Notes: a model not told the origin generated them from the letters alone. Shown: positions 11,294-21,880, counted from the stretch's first letter. The stretch: 64,000 nucleotides of DNA from Sphingobacteriales bacterium (GCA_016708305.1 JADJGB010000008.1:558001-622000); one strand, 5' to 3'. Made by a program: numbers and translations.

Positions 11294-12610
11294 ATGCATA
11301 TTGATGATGTTTCTTTCAATGATATTTCCATTTTTCATGCAGAGGAAAAATTTTCAATTTTTCATAAACTGAATTTTACTCGTACGGAAGGCGGGAAGTT
11401 TTGGCTAAAACAATTTTTTACTACCCCCTTTGATGATGTACAAAAAATAAAGGCTACTCAGGATATTATCAAAAAATTATTGCCCGAGGCAGAAGAATGG
11501 CCTGAAGAAATCTCCAATGGCACGATGATGGTAATGAACAAATTTTTGGACTATGCCCTCGATACTATCGGCGATAATCCATCTTCAGTGGATGCATTTT
11601 TCTACCGAATATTTCATCATGTAGATTATGCAATGGTGAAGTTTTCGATGAAGCACTTTGCAGATTTTTTTAGAGGCTTGAAAAAAATATTTGAGATTTT
11701 GAGTGGACTGGAGCTTCCTGCAAATTTCAAATTATATCTGGAACGCATTGAGTTTCATCTTCGGGTACCTGCTCTGGTCAAACTTGCTCAAACAAAAAAG
11801 GACGAACCTTTGCCTGTTCATAAAAATTTATACTTTGCCGCTAATGTAAGAGGAAATTATAAACGCAATATTCATGAGTTGATGGATATTTATTACAAGC
11901 TGGATGCATGGTATTCAATGGCAGTAGCGGTAAAAAAATTCAACCTCAGCTTCCCTGAATTTATTGAAAATCCTTCACCCAGAGTAGAAGCAAAGGGCTT
12001 GTACCATCTGCTTTTGAGCGAGCCGGTTCCTTACGACCTTGAGATGAATCAGAATCATAATTTTCTGTTTTTAACAGGGGCAAATATGGCCGGAAAAAGT
12101 ACCCTGATAAAATCGGTAGGTGGTGCCGTATTTCTGGCGCATATAGGTATGGGCGTGCCTGCCAGAGAAATGAAGCTCACCAAATTTGACGGCTTGATTA
12201 GTAACATCAATGTGATGGACAATATAGCAAAAGGAGAAAGCTTTTTCTACAATGAAGTGCAGCGCATTAAAAATACTATTGAGAAAATAACAGATGGTAA
12301 AAAATGGTTAGTATTGATAGATGAATTATTCAAAGGGACCAATATTCAGGATGCTATGAAGTGTTCTCTTTCGGTCATCAAAGGCTTGATAAAAGTAAAA
12401 ACGGCGCTTTTTATTCTCTCCACGCATTTGTACGAAATAGGAGAGGAATTGAAAGATGAACCAAATATTACTTTCCGGTATTTTGAAACAATGGTAATTG
12501 ACGATATACTTTCGTTTTCCTACCAGCTAAAAGAAGGCATTAGCAAAGACCGATTAGGATATTTTATTTTAAAAAGAGAAAAAGTGGTGGAACTACTTGA
12601 GAAATTGTAA
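11294..12610 (+). CDS. Short MutS-like ATPase (lacks mismatch-recognition domains)
   Basis: At 438 residues it is about half the length of MutS. Only the lever/clamp-like helical region and the C-terminal ABC ATPase are present: Walker A GANMAGKST, a downstream signature-like region NVMDNIAKGESFFYNEVQR, Walker B LVLIDELFKGTN and a switch His in LSTHLY. There is no N-terminal mismatch-binding Phe-x-Glu domain. Similar short MutS-type proteins are common in Bacteroidota with unknown roles. It follows pyrC by nine bases, so the two may be cotranscribed. Confidence 0.8.
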   Translation: MHIDDVSFNDISIFHAEEKFSIFHKLNFTRTEGGKFWLKQFFTTPFDDVQKIKATQDIIKKLLPEAEEWPEEISNGTMMVMNKFLDYALDTIGDNPSSVDAFFYRIFHHVDYAMVKFSMKHFADFFRGLKKIFEILSGLELPANFKLYLERIEFHLRVPALVKLAQTKKDEPLPVHKNLYFAANVRGNYKRNIHELMDIYYKLDAWYSMAVAVKKFNLSFPEFIENPSPRVEAKGLYHLLLSEPVPYDLEMNQNHNFLFLTGANMAGKSTLIKSVGGAVFLAHIGMGVPAREMKLTKFDGLISNINVMDNIAKGESFFYNEVQRIKNTIEKITDGKKWLVLIDELFKGTNIQDAMKCSLSVIKGLIKVKTALFILSTHLYEIGEELKDEPNITFRYFETMVIDDILSFSYQLKEGISKDRLGYFILKREKVVELLEKL

Positions 12611-12613
12611 AGA

Positions 12614-13249
12614 TTATTTAAGTCGTTTAAATTCCTCATTTAAAGCATGAATAAGCAAAAGCATTTCTTCCCTGCCTGTCCTTTCAACTGCTGAAGTAAC
12701 AAAATACGCCGGCACTTCTTCCCAGTCATTTTTCAATTCATCAATAAACAGTTCCACATTTCTTACGGTGGCTCCGGGTTTGTTTTTATCGGCTTTTGTA
12801 AATACTATTGAAAACGGTATTTGCCATTCGCCTAATTGATTAATAAACTCAATATCAATCTTTTGTGGTTCATGGCGGCTGTCAATTAATACAAAAAGAT
12901 TTCCCAGATTGGGCCTTTTCAGGATATAATCTTCTATCATCTTCGACCAGCTTTTGCGTTGCTTTTGCGAAACTTTGGCATAGCCATATCCGGGCAAATC
13001 AACCAGATACCAAAAAAAGGAGTTTTTTTTAATGATGGCAGGCACATTTATTATAAAATGATTAATCAACTGCGTTTTTCCGGGCGCTGATGAAATTTTT
13101 GCCAAGGCTCTTTTGTTGCAAAGCATATTGAGGAGTGAGGATTTGCCTACATTACTTCTTCCAATGAAGGCATACTCAGGCTTGTCAGGCGCGGGGCACT
13201 GCGTATAATTGGCGCTACTTTTCAAATATTCTGCCGAAATAATTTCCAT
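12614..13249 (-). CDS. engB: Ribosome biogenesis GTPase EngB/YihA
   Basis: The TrmE-Era-EngA-EngB-type GTPase has G1 GRSNVGKSS, G2-region APGKTQLINHF, G3 DLPGYGYA, G4 TKADK and G5 TSA. EngB assists 50S subunit assembly. An upstream ATG at 13276 is in frame, but the -7 motif TACATTTG lies between the two ATGs, ending four bases before the ATG at 13249. The shorter form starting MEIISAEYLKS is therefore chosen. Confidence 0.92.
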   Translation of the reverse strand: MEIISAEYLKSSANYTQCPAPDKPEYAFIGRSNVGKSSLLNMLCNKRALAKISSAPGKTQLINHFIINVPAIIKKNSFFWYLVDLPGYGYAKVSQKQRKSWSKMIEDYILKRPNLGNLFVLIDSRHEPQKIDIEFINQLGEWQIPFSIVFTKADKNKPGATVRNVELFIDELKNDWEEVPAYFVTSAVERTGREEMLLLIHALNEEFKRLK

Positions 13250-13253
13250 ATGG

Positions 13254-13261
13254 CAAATGTA
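13254..13261 (-). promoter_or_regulatory. -7 promoter element of engB, decides its start
   Basis: Reverse-strand TACATTTG is followed by CCAT and then the ATG. It lies inside the longer frame, so the longer start is unlikely. Confidence 0.55.
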
Positions 13262-13299
13262 TATATCGTAATTCATAAATCCTAAATGATAAATCGCGT

Positions 13300-13307
13300 T
13301 ACCTTTG
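13300..13307 (+). promoter_or_regulatory. -7 promoter element of ubiE/menG
   Basis: TACCTTTG ends six bases before the ATG at 13314. It overlaps a TTG that could be mistaken for an upstream start. It is divergent from the engB promoter, 38 bases away. Confidence 0.55.
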
Positions 13308-13313
13308 CAGACT

Positions 13314-14057
13314 ATGTTTCAATTACCACACGACCACATCACGCCTTATAAGGAATCGGAGAAACCAAAAAAGGAGCAGGTAGCCGAAATGTTTGATCGC
13401 ATTGCCGGGCGTTATGATTTTATGAACCGATTACTCACCGGAGGTATTGATATCGGGTGGCGCAAAAAGGCAATCAGAACACTTAAAAAATATAGCCCCA
13501 AACAAATACTTGATATAGCCACCGGCACGGGCGATCTGGCGATTATGGCTCAAAAAATACTGGATCCTGAAAAAATAACCGGTATTGATATTTCGGCCGA
13601 AATGCTTGAAATAGGCAATAAAAAATTACAAAAAGCAGGGTTAGAGGAAATAATTGTATTGCAAAAAGGCGATTGCGAAGATTTGCAATTTTCCGAAAGC
13701 AGTTTCGATACGGCTATGGCAGCCTTTGGTGTGAGAAATTTTGAAGACCTTGAGAAGGGGCTTTCTGAAATTTACCGGGTGCTAAAACCGAACGGGCAGC
13801 TGATGATTCTGGAGTTCTCGCAACCCAAATCGGGAGTGTTTTCTCCATTTTACAAGTTTTATATGAAGATAGTGGCACCACAGTTTGCCAAAATGTTTAC
13901 ACAGGATGCAGAAGCCTATCAATATCTAAACGAGTCGGCAAAGGCGTTTCCCGAAAGAGACAATTTATTGAATATTTTAAAAAAGGTTGGCTTCAAAAAC
14001 GCAAATTACAAAGCGCTGAGTTTTGGTATCTGCTGTATTTATAGGGCAGAAAAATAA
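13314..14057 (+). CDS. ubiE: Quinone methyltransferase UbiE/MenG
   Basis: The SAM-dependent methyltransferase has the signature MFDRIAGRYDFMNRLLTGGID, SAM motif I LDIATGTGDLA, and the C-terminal family motif ALSFGICCIYRAEK. It methylates demethylmenaquinone (menaquinone is the usual quinone in Bacteroidota). The start at 13314 is chosen because the promoter motif at 13300-13307 overlaps the longer frame. The next gene begins 28 bases after the stop. Confidence 0.92.
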   Translation: MFQLPHDHITPYKESEKPKKEQVAEMFDRIAGRYDFMNRLLTGGIDIGWRKKAIRTLKKYSPKQILDIATGTGDLAIMAQKILDPEKITGIDISAEMLEIGNKKLQKAGLEEIIVLQKGDCEDLQFSESSFDTAMAAFGVRNFEDLEKGLSEIYRVLKPNGQLMILEFSQPKSGVFSPFYKFYMKIVAPQFAKMFTQDAEAYQYLNESAKAFPERDNLLNILKKVGFKNANYKALSFGICCIYRAEK

Positions 14058-14085
14058 CAATTCATCTGATTTATCCTTTGTTGAA

Positions 14086-14805
14086 ATGAAAATTATCTCC
14101 TTAATACCTTCCATCACAGAACTAATATACGATATGGGATTAGAGGATGAGGTGGTGGGTATTACTAAATTTTGTGTACACCCACAGACATGGTTTCGGA
14201 ATAAAACCAGAATAGGCGGTACTAAAAGCATTGAAATTGAAAAAATAAAATTGCTACAACCCGATTTAATCATCGCCAATAAAGAAGAAAACGTAAAAGA
14301 GCAGATTGAACAGTTGCAGGGTTTGAATGTAATCATTACCGATGTAAACAATTTTGACGAAGCGCTTGAAATGATTCATTCCGTTGGAAAGCTTGTCAAT
14401 AAAGAGTTTGAAGCCCTGCAATTAATAAAGAATATTCAACAAAAATTTTCTACTCTGCAAATTAAAGAACAAAAGACTGCCGCCTATCTCATTTGGAAAG
14501 AGCCCTATATGACTATCGGGCATGACACATTTATTCATTCAATGATGGAGCGTGCCGGATTTAATAATATTTTTTCACACCTGAGCAGGTATCCTGCCAT
14601 CACGATTGATGAGCTTAAAAATCTGCAGCCGGAATATATTTTGCTCTCCAGTGAACCATACCCGTTTAAGCAAAAGCATATTGAGGAATTGAGGCCCATG
14701 TTGCCTCATCAGAAAATGATGCTGGTAGATGGGGAAATGTTTAGCTGGTATGGCAGCAGGATGCTATTGGCCGCTGAATACTTCAAGCGATTATCTTCGA
14801 CTTAA
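14086..14805 (+). CDS. BtuF-like helical-backbone metal receptor
   Basis: The protein begins MKIISLIPSITELIYDMGLE, a typical BtuF/FhuD-type start (S-x-T-E), and continues with VVGITKFCVHP, the GGTKSIEIEKI loop and PDLIIANKEEN. The usual signal peptide is absent: the mature fold starts directly at the ATG at 14086. It may be a cytosolic or divergent cobalamin/iron-chelate binding protein. No ABC permease or ATPase is adjacent. An upstream in-frame start overlaps ubiE and is not preferred. Confidence 0.72.
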   Translation: MKIISLIPSITELIYDMGLEDEVVGITKFCVHPQTWFRNKTRIGGTKSIEIEKIKLLQPDLIIANKEENVKEQIEQLQGLNVIITDVNNFDEALEMIHSVGKLVNKEFEALQLIKNIQQKFSTLQIKEQKTAAYLIWKEPYMTIGHDTFIHSMMERAGFNNIFSHLSRYPAITIDELKNLQPEYILLSSEPYPFKQKHIEELRPMLPHQKMMLVDGEMFSWYGSRMLLAAEYFKRLSST

Positions 14806-14817
14806 ATTGATTAAAAA

Positions 14818-16446
14818 TCATTCTCTTTCATTGCTGATAATCCAGTTCAGGGCTTCATCCTTTCCTGAAACAATTTCACTTGCTGTTCTTACGAAAACAT
14901 GGTTGGGGTAAACTCCTCGCCCTTTTTCTTCCCTTTGATTTACCGGCTTGATGTGCTTCAGGCCTAACCGCACCTTAATTTTAGAATTAGGCAATGTAAC
15001 CACAGGCATGATTCCGGCTACAGTGCCATTATAATCGCCCCCGGTTTCTTCACCCAGAATAGTTACCTTACTCAATGCACTCATCCTGCTCGCCAGAAGA
15101 CAGGCAGCCGAAAAACTGGCTCCGTTTACCAACAAATATACCTTTTCTTTAAAAGCATTCTTATGTGGGGTTTTTGTTTTATGACTCATCATCAGGTTGT
15201 TATAAAAGAAACCGTCTTTAGCGCGATAGGTGGTAAGCAGCATGGAAGTAGCGTAAAACGGATAGACCAATGCCACCATCGGCCATAAAAATTTCGGTTG
15301 TTGAGCAAATAATCCCGGGCGCAGCAATGCAGTTCTGGAAGCTACTTTGGTAGGAGCATACATCTTGAAACTACTATCCGAAAAGTATCGAAAAAGTTCT
15401 ACTATCTCCAATGCCTTCCCGCCGGGATTGTTTCTCAGATCCAGAACCAAAACCTTGCTTCCAACTTTTTGTATAGAATCAAAAATTTGCTTGTATGCCT
15501 TTTTGTAATTACCATCCATAAACCGGACGATGCGTAAAAAAGCAATACTGCTGTCCTTTTCATAAAACCTCAGGTCGCGGGTAAACTCCTTCTTGGTCTT
15601 GTTCCATCCAAAAACTCTTTTATTCTTTTCCGCTTCTTTAAGCCGTTGTTTTTTCTGAGCAGTCAATTCTTTTGACTCCTTTACATTCTTTTTTGCAAGT
15701 GAAACACTGTCAACCTTTTGTTTTGGAGGCAATTCTTTTTTAGCCTTTTGCTTTGTCTGTGGCGCTTTTTTCGGCTGCCTCACTATTAAACGCTCCAAAG
15801 TGTCGGAACCATTGGATATCTTCATTCGCAGACTATCCTGAAATCCTAATTCAAGTGTATAAAATTGAAGTAACTTTCTGGTAAAAAATGATGGTATGCC
15901 AGTTTGGTTAAACCCGTCAGAAGTCAGAGTAGATGCATATTTCCGATAAACGTCTCCGCTTTTCAATCCATTCATCGCAATTATTTCAGATCCCTTTTTA
16001 AGATTAGTGTCTTTCGAAAAATTATTGATAATCAATAACTTATCATTTTGCCACAAATATTCGAAAAGCGCTAAAGGCGATGCCCCCATTTTTTTCAAAT
16101 ATTTTCGTCTTTCCTTATCAGGTTTAGGCATTGCCGGAGAAACGGATAAATGCCCCTGATGAATGAAAGCTAATATTTCTGCAATTTGGGGATAAAATTC
16201 CCTGCCGGTCATCGGCGCATGAATAGCCATTCTGAGACGGTCAAACTTATTATCAATAACAGCCTGGGATGTGTAATAATCGTAATCAACCTGCCGTTTT
16301 TGAATCTGCCGTTGCAAATAATTGATATCACGAACCAATTTATTGGGGCTTATCGGTTCGGTAATTTGTTTATTAAACTGCTTCGTGGACACACAGCTCA
16401 TTGCAAAAAACAATAGTACAGATAATAAATACTTCAAATCTCTCAT
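14818..16446 (-). CDS. Lipoprotein S41-family peptidase (C-terminal processing type)
   Basis: At the N-terminus is a lipoprotein signal with lipobox FAMSC at residues 14-18. A helical N-domain and a PDZ-like region (GSEIIAMNGLKSGDVY) follow. A Lys/Glu-rich low-complexity stretch lies at about residues 225-280. The S41 core is VLVLDLRNNPGGKALEI, with the nucleophile region LVNGASFSAACLLASRM (Ser) and LGEETGGDYNG. It is probably anchored in the periplasm or outer membrane. It ends 12 bases from the convergent BtuF-like gene. Confidence 0.82.
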   Translation of the reverse strand: MRDLKYLLSVLLFFAMSCVSTKQFNKQITEPISPNKLVRDINYLQRQIQKRQVDYDYYTSQAVIDNKFDRLRMAIHAPMTGREFYPQIAEILAFIHQGHLSVSPAMPKPDKERRKYLKKMGASPLALFEYLWQNDKLLIINNFSKDTNLKKGSEIIAMNGLKSGDVYRKYASTLTSDGFNQTGIPSFFTRKLLQFYTLELGFQDSLRMKISNGSDTLERLIVRQPKKAPQTKQKAKKELPPKQKVDSVSLAKKNVKESKELTAQKKQRLKEAEKNKRVFGWNKTKKEFTRDLRFYEKDSSIAFLRIVRFMDGNYKKAYKQIFDSIQKVGSKVLVLDLRNNPGGKALEIVELFRYFSDSSFKMYAPTKVASRTALLRPGLFAQQPKFLWPMVALVYPFYATSMLLTTYRAKDGFFYNNLMMSHKTKTPHKNAFKEKVYLLVNGASFSAACLLASRMSALSKVTILGEETGGDYNGTVAGIMPVVTLPNSKIKVRLGLKHIKPVNQREEKGRGVYPNHVFVRTASEIVSGKDEALNWIISNERE

Positions 16447-16617
16447 ACAAATATTTCACTTCACAATTTATTGATACTCAATCAGCGAATATATTCAATT
16501 TACATAAAAAGCGTAAATAACCTTCTTTTTTAATGATTTTACAGATTTTTTAAGTTCGCCCGATCCCTCCCTTACAAATCAAAAATAATATTATAGGGCA
16601 AAATAATCTCGTTAAGC

Positions 16618-16625
16618 TAAATTTG
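16618..16625 (+). promoter_or_regulatory. -7 promoter element of valS
   Basis: TAAATTTG matches TAnnTTTG and ends seven bases before the ATG at 16633. Confidence 0.5.
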
Positions 16626-16632
16626 CACCCTT

Positions 16633-19600
16633 ATGGAATTGAGTAAAAACTTTGAACCGGCCGCTATTGAGGCCAGATGGACAGAACACTGGAAACAAAA
16701 AAAATACTTTAAAAGTGTGCCTGACGACAGACCGCCTTTTACTATCGTTATTCCTCCGCCCAACGTTACAGGTGTGTTGCACATGGGTCATACCCTCAAC
16801 GAAACAGTACAGGACATTCTCATTCGTCGTGCCAGAATGAGCGGCTTCAATGCCTGCTGGGTTCCGGGGAGCGATCATGCATCCATTGCTACCGAAGCCA
16901 AGGTAGTACAAATGCTAAAGGAAGAAAAGGGCATTGACAAAAATACACTCACCCGTGAGGAGTTTTTAAAATATGCTTTTGAATGGAAAGAAAAATACGG
17001 CGGCATTATTTATAATCAGATTGACTGCTTAGGCTGTAGTGTGGATTGGGACAGGGTAACCTTCACAATGGATGATCATTACTACAAGGCTGTAATTAAG
17101 GTATTTATTGATTTATACAAGAAGGGACTCATTTATCGTGGCCTGAATGATTAACTGGGACCCCGTTGCCAAAACAGCTCTGAGCGACGAAGAAGTGGAA
17201 TACCGCGAAGTACAAAGCAAATTGTACTATGTGCAGTACAAACTGGATACCGATTCTATATCTTCAGATCAGGTTTCCGAATCGGCCATAAAATATTGGA
17301 CAAGCGGAGAATTGTTGGCAAAGGCAAAAGAAATTATCAGAAACCTTTTGAAGAAGATTAAAACCGATCAATCGAATACTGTTGAAAAAACTATTATAGG
17401 TAGCGTTACCGGTGAAGGGGCTGCATTTTTATCGAAAATATCAGGTGTTGATATCACTAAAGATTACAATCACATAATCGATAGAAACAGTATTTATCAT
17501 GTATTGGACAAACATGGAGATGCTGCTGCCGAAGAAAACAGAGGTCAAATAGCAATAACCGAAAATGACTTTGAACTTATACCGGACATTTTATATGCCC
17601 CTGACGATATTGTTAAAGGTAAAACTACCAAAACCAATCTCGAAACCATAACTTATGTCAAAGAAATGACTGATGGTTCTATAATTTATCTGGAAGAAGT
17701 AAGAACGGGGAAAAAAGAGTTGTGTTTGATTACCATGAGAAAAATGAAAGGGAAGACTGGATTAGAATCTTCCCCTACAAGCAGGCGAGCTATGCCTTCT
17801 GCCGAAACAGAATCCTTCTCTCGAACGTCCGAAACGACTCCTGCTGGTACAAAGTTACCAAAAATTATTGATTTTGACATTCTGGCAGAAAAGGAAGCAG
17901 AAAAAATTAATTTGGAATACATTACCATCGCCACTACCCGCCCCGAAACCATACTGGGAGATACTGCTATATGTGTAAACCCAACAGATCCGCGCTACCA
18001 ACACTTAAAAGGCGCTTATGCCTTTGTGCCATTAATAAACAGGCGTGTGCCCATTATTTTTGATGAGTATGTGGAGAAAGAATTTGGAACAGGCGCTCTA
18101 AAAATCACTCCCGCACACGATATCAATGACTATAATATCGGATTAAAACACAATCTGGAAGTTGTTGACACCCTGAACGAGGACGGTACTTTGAGTAAAG
18201 CAGCACAATTGTATATCGGCGAAGACAGGTTTGATGTGCGTAAGAAAATTGTGGTGGATTTAGAAAAATCGGGCAATCTGGTGAAGATTGAAGACATTGT
18301 AAACAAAAACGGTTTCTCACAGAGAAGCCATGCTGTGGTAGAACCCCGGATATCAACCCAATGGTTCTTAAAGATGGAAAAACTTGCCAAACCGGCTTTG
18401 GATGCCGTGTTAAATGGCGATATCAAAATTCACCCCGGCGACCGTTTTCTGGCTACCTACAGGCACTGGTTAGAAAACGTGAAGGACTGGTGTATCAGCC
18501 GCCAACTTTGGTGGGGACAACAAATTCCGGCATGGTATGCACCGGATGGTAATCTGGCTGTGGCAGCTACCAGAGAAGAAGCTTTCGAAATCCTTTCTGC
18601 CAAAGATAAATCATTGAATATTAACCAGATATGGCAGGATGAAGACGTGCTGGATACCTGGTTTTCCTCATGGCTGTGGCCCACGCAGGTTTTCAAAGGC
18701 ATTACTGATCCGGGCAATAGCGATGTACGTTATTACCACCCAGGATCGGTTTTAGTAACCGGTCAGGATATCATTTTCTTTTGGGTAGCCAGAATGGTTA
18801 TGGCTAGCCTTGAATATGAAAAGGAAATTCCTTTTGAACATGTGTATTTTACTGGAATGGTTCGCGACCATCTGGGCAGAAAAATGTCCAAATCATTGGG
18901 CAACTCACCTGATTTGCTCGAATTGATTGATAATTACGGCGCTGATGCCGTAAGATTTGGCATCATGATTTCTTCACCTGCCGGAAATGATTTGCTTTTT
19001 GATGAAAACTCATTAGAACAGGGACGCAATTTCAACAACAAAATGTGGAATGCCCTGAAATTGATCAAAATGTGGGAAGCCAGACAAGGTGATGATATGG
19101 CTGATAGTAATGAACACTTTGCTACCCGATGGTTTGAAAACCGCCTGAATCAGGCAAAAGAAGAGGTGGAACAAATGCACAATCAGTTCAGGTTGAGCAA
19201 AGGGTTGAAAACGATTTATTCGCTGATCTGGGATGATTTTTGCAGTTGGTACCTCGAATGGGTAAAACCCGGTTTCGAACAACCGGTTGAAAGATCGGTT
19301 TATCAAAAGACCGTATTCTTCTATGGCGAACTGTTGCAACTCCTGCATCCCTACATGCCGTTTATCACTGAAGAGATTAATCAGTTATTGAAAGAGCAGA
19401 AAACTGATTTATGTACGAAACAGTTTTCAAATATTGAAGATTTTGATGAAAACATTCTGGCGCAGGGCGAAATACTGAAACAGGCTGTAACTGCTATCCG
19501 TGATGCCAGAGTAAAAAATAATATCAAGCCAAAAGAGCCGATGAGCTTATTTATTCAAACCGGTAATGAAGGTGATTATCAGGCAATTATATCAATTTTG

Positions 19601-19909
19601 CAAAAACAGGTTAATATTGATTCCACTTCATTCACACAGGAAAATGTTGACAAATGTGTAAGTATATTGCTCGGTAAGGATAAATTATTTGTAAAGCCTC
19701 AAACTGAGCTTGATACAACCGGTCAAAAAGAGCAATTGGAAAAAGACCTGAAACATTTTGAAAATTTCCTTGCCTCTGTGATGAAAAAACTGAGCAACGA
19801 AAAGTTTGTAGCCAATGCCAAGCCGGAAGTGGTGGCGATAGAAAACAAAAAGAAGGCAGATGCAGAAGAAAAAATTAAATTACTAAAAGAATCATTGGAT
19901 AAATTATAA
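16633..19909 (+). CDS. valS: Valyl-tRNA synthetase with an inserted PBECR-like domain (frameshifted)
   Basis: This class I synthetase charges tRNA-Val. It has the HIGH-type motif HMGH (residues 50-53), the editing-domain motifs TIATTRPETILGDTA and GTGALKITPAHD, the region DVLDTWFSSWLWP, KMSKSLGN, and a C-terminal coiled coil ending at 19909. At about 17246-17908 the editing domain is interrupted by some 220 residues absent from normal ValRS (see the separate entry). The frame breaks at about 17147-17152: RGL is followed by a stop in one frame, while MINWDPVAKTALSDEE continues in another; two bases seem to be missing or one added. Since valS is essential and such breaks are common here, a consensus error is likely. 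Downstream is a terminator. Confidence 0.93.
17246..17908 (+). other. In-frame PBECR-like nuclease-fold domain inserted in the ValRS editing domain
   Basis: Host ValRS sequence stops after KLYYVQYKL and resumes at EYITIATTRPETIL, two strands that are normally joined by a short loop. Between them is a helical lead-in, then IYHVLDKHGDAAAEENRGQI (17489 on), TENDFELIPDILYAPDDIV, and strands TYVKEMTDGSIIYLEEVR and KELCLITMRKMK. The order His/Lys-His-Gly, then an acidic helix, then paired strands resembles the phage Barnase-EndoU-ColicinE5/D-RelE (PBECR) families found in phage MuF polyproteins. A Ser/Thr-rich linker with TSETTPAGTK links back to the host. There are no intein splice motifs. The family match is from memory of its pattern. 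Confidence 0.7.
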
Positions 19910-19930
19910 GTTACCAATTTTATAAAAAAT

Positions 19931-19972
19931 AGCCGGACCAAACTTTAAAAACAGAGGGTGTTCGGCTTTTTC
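19931..19972 (+). terminator. Rho-independent terminator after valS
   Basis: AGCCGGAC pairs with GTTCGGCT (one G-T pair), followed by a run of T. Confidence 0.75.
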
Positions 19973-20083
19973 ATGTCTGAAAATATGGATTGAAACTAAT
20001 ACCTTACTCCTTTTGCAACCAAAATCTCTTTTATCTATGACAATAATCATATCATATTTGTTTACACTACCTGCTAAGAGAGC

Positions 20084-20091
20084 TACCTTTG
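20084..20091 (+). promoter_or_regulatory. -7 promoter element for the YidE-like gene
   Basis: TACCTTTG matches TAnnTTTG and lies about 92 bases upstream of the start at 20183, so the leader would be unusually long for this window. Confidence 0.45.
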
Positions 20092-20182
20092 CAAAGCATT
20101 GAATAAATAGCCGATCAGGTGAGAATCAACCACGAATCGACAAAAAAAGACAAAAAAGTATTTAATTATATAACTTATTGAT

Positions 20183-21855
20183 ATGAATTGGTTTGTACAA
20201 CTATTTACGGAACACAGTGTAGCCCAGACTGTTTTGGTATATGGGTTATTAATCTCCATTGGCATCATATTGGGTAAGGTAAAAATATTTGGCACATCGC
20301 TGGGTGTTACCTGGATATTATTTATCGGGCTAATTGCATCTTATTTTAAAATAGATGTGAATATTGATTCCATTCATTTTTTAAGAGATTTCGGACTTAT
20401 TCTTTTTGTATATTCAATCGGTTTGCAGGTGGGCCCCGGATTTTTCTCATCATTAAAGAGTACTGCGCTCAATACCAATCTTTTAGCCGCATCTATAGTT
20501 ATTTTGGGCATTTTGATTACGGTTGGTTTTATCTATGCCACAGGCACACCATTTAATGAAATGGTAGGTGTGATGAGTGGCGCTGTTACCAATACGCCCG
20601 GGCTTGGCGCTGCACAGGCTGCTATCAATGACCTGAAGATTCCCGGTATTGATGGGTCAAAAATGACACTGGCTTATGCTCTGGCCTATCCTTTTGGTGT
20701 ATTTGGCATTATTTTGACCTTTATAATTCTTAAAAAAATATTCGGTGTCAGTATTCCTCGCGAGCAGGAATTGCATAGAAGGCTCAATGCCCTAAGCGCC
20801 AAAAAGGTGGTTTCTTTTCATCTGGTACTCGAAAATGAAGGCCTTGACAAACAACCGCTTAGAACCATTTTTGAACTTTTAAATGACAGAATAATTGTTT
20901 CCCGTATAAAGAAAGCGTATGGTGAATTTGTAACGCCTAATCCTGAAACAATTTTAGGTTTGGGCGATGTATTATTGATTGTGAGTCCACGGCATTTACG
21001 CAAAAAACTAAAAGTAGTAATTGGCAGCGAAAGTGATATTGACCTGAGGACACAACCCAACAGTGTATTGATGGACAGAACCGTTGTGGTTACCAAAACA
21101 GAAGTAACCCACAAGCGGCTGGGTGATATTGCCGGAATGTTGCAGGACGGATTCACACTTACAAGACTTAGTCGTGCCGGTATTGAAATTCTGCCACACG
21201 GAGATTTGTACTTGCAACTTGGCGACCGCGTAAAAATAGTGGGTACCAAAGAAGGAGTTGACAAAGCAACAGCCATGCTTGGAAACTCTGTAAAAAAATT
21301 GGACATTCCCGAAATTGCTCCAATCTTTTTGGGAATCGTTTTAGGGGTTATTCTGGGCAGTATTCCTTTCAACTTCCCTAATATTCCGATTCCGGTGAAG
21401 ATAGGTCTGGCGGGTGGTCCACTGATTGTGGCGCTTTTGTTAAGTCGTTTTGGCGGTAAATTTTACTTGAATAACTATATTACATACAGCGCTAATCTGA
21501 TGCTTCGTGAGTTGGGTATTTGTTTATTCCTTGCCAGTGTGGGCTTAGCCAGTGGTAAAAACCTGGGTCAGGCATTTTCAAGCGGCGAAGGTTGGTATTG
21601 GATGGCTATGGGAGCTGCCATCACCATGATTCCTTTGCTGATAGTGGGCTTCATCGCACATAAAGTGTATAAAAGACTTATTTCGAAACCTGTGGTTTAT
21701 TAGCAGGCGCTTCTACCGACCCACCGGCGTTGGCTTTTGCAATTAAAACAGCAGGAAACGATATTCCTTCCAATACTTATGCCACGGTTTATCCACTAAC
21801 AATGATATTAAGAATAGTGGGAGCTCAAATGCTTATTTTGCTGTTTGGCAGTTAA
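20183..21855 (+). CDS. YidE/AspT-family putative transporter with two TrkA-C domains (frameshifted)
   Basis: Five or more N-terminal membrane segments (first about residues 13-33) contain the repeat motif GAVTNTPGLGAAQAA. Two RCK/TrkA-C domains follow (about residues 210-380), then a second membrane block. The family includes the aspartate:alanine exchanger AspT; substrates of YidE-like members are unknown. The frame breaks near 21675-21685. The corrected end reads CGLLAGASTDPPALAFA, then DIPSNTYATVYPLTM, to a stop at 21853-21855; this second inverted motif (T-D-P-P-A-L-A) is the partner of the first. Confidence 0.85.
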
Positions 21856-21880
21856 AACGCTTCTTACAATGATTTTTTAG

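Noticed and set aside
13250..13276. Longer N-terminus for engB
   Set aside because: It contains the promoter motif TACATTTG. The shorter start fits the family.
17140..17160. Programmed frameshift in valS
   Set aside because: No slippery heptamer and no downstream pseudoknot is evident. Similar breaks occur in many genes of this window.
17246..17908. Intein in valS
   Set aside because: The insert has no Cys/Ser at its first position, no C-terminal His-Asn, and no homing-endonuclease motif. It reads as a domain insertion.
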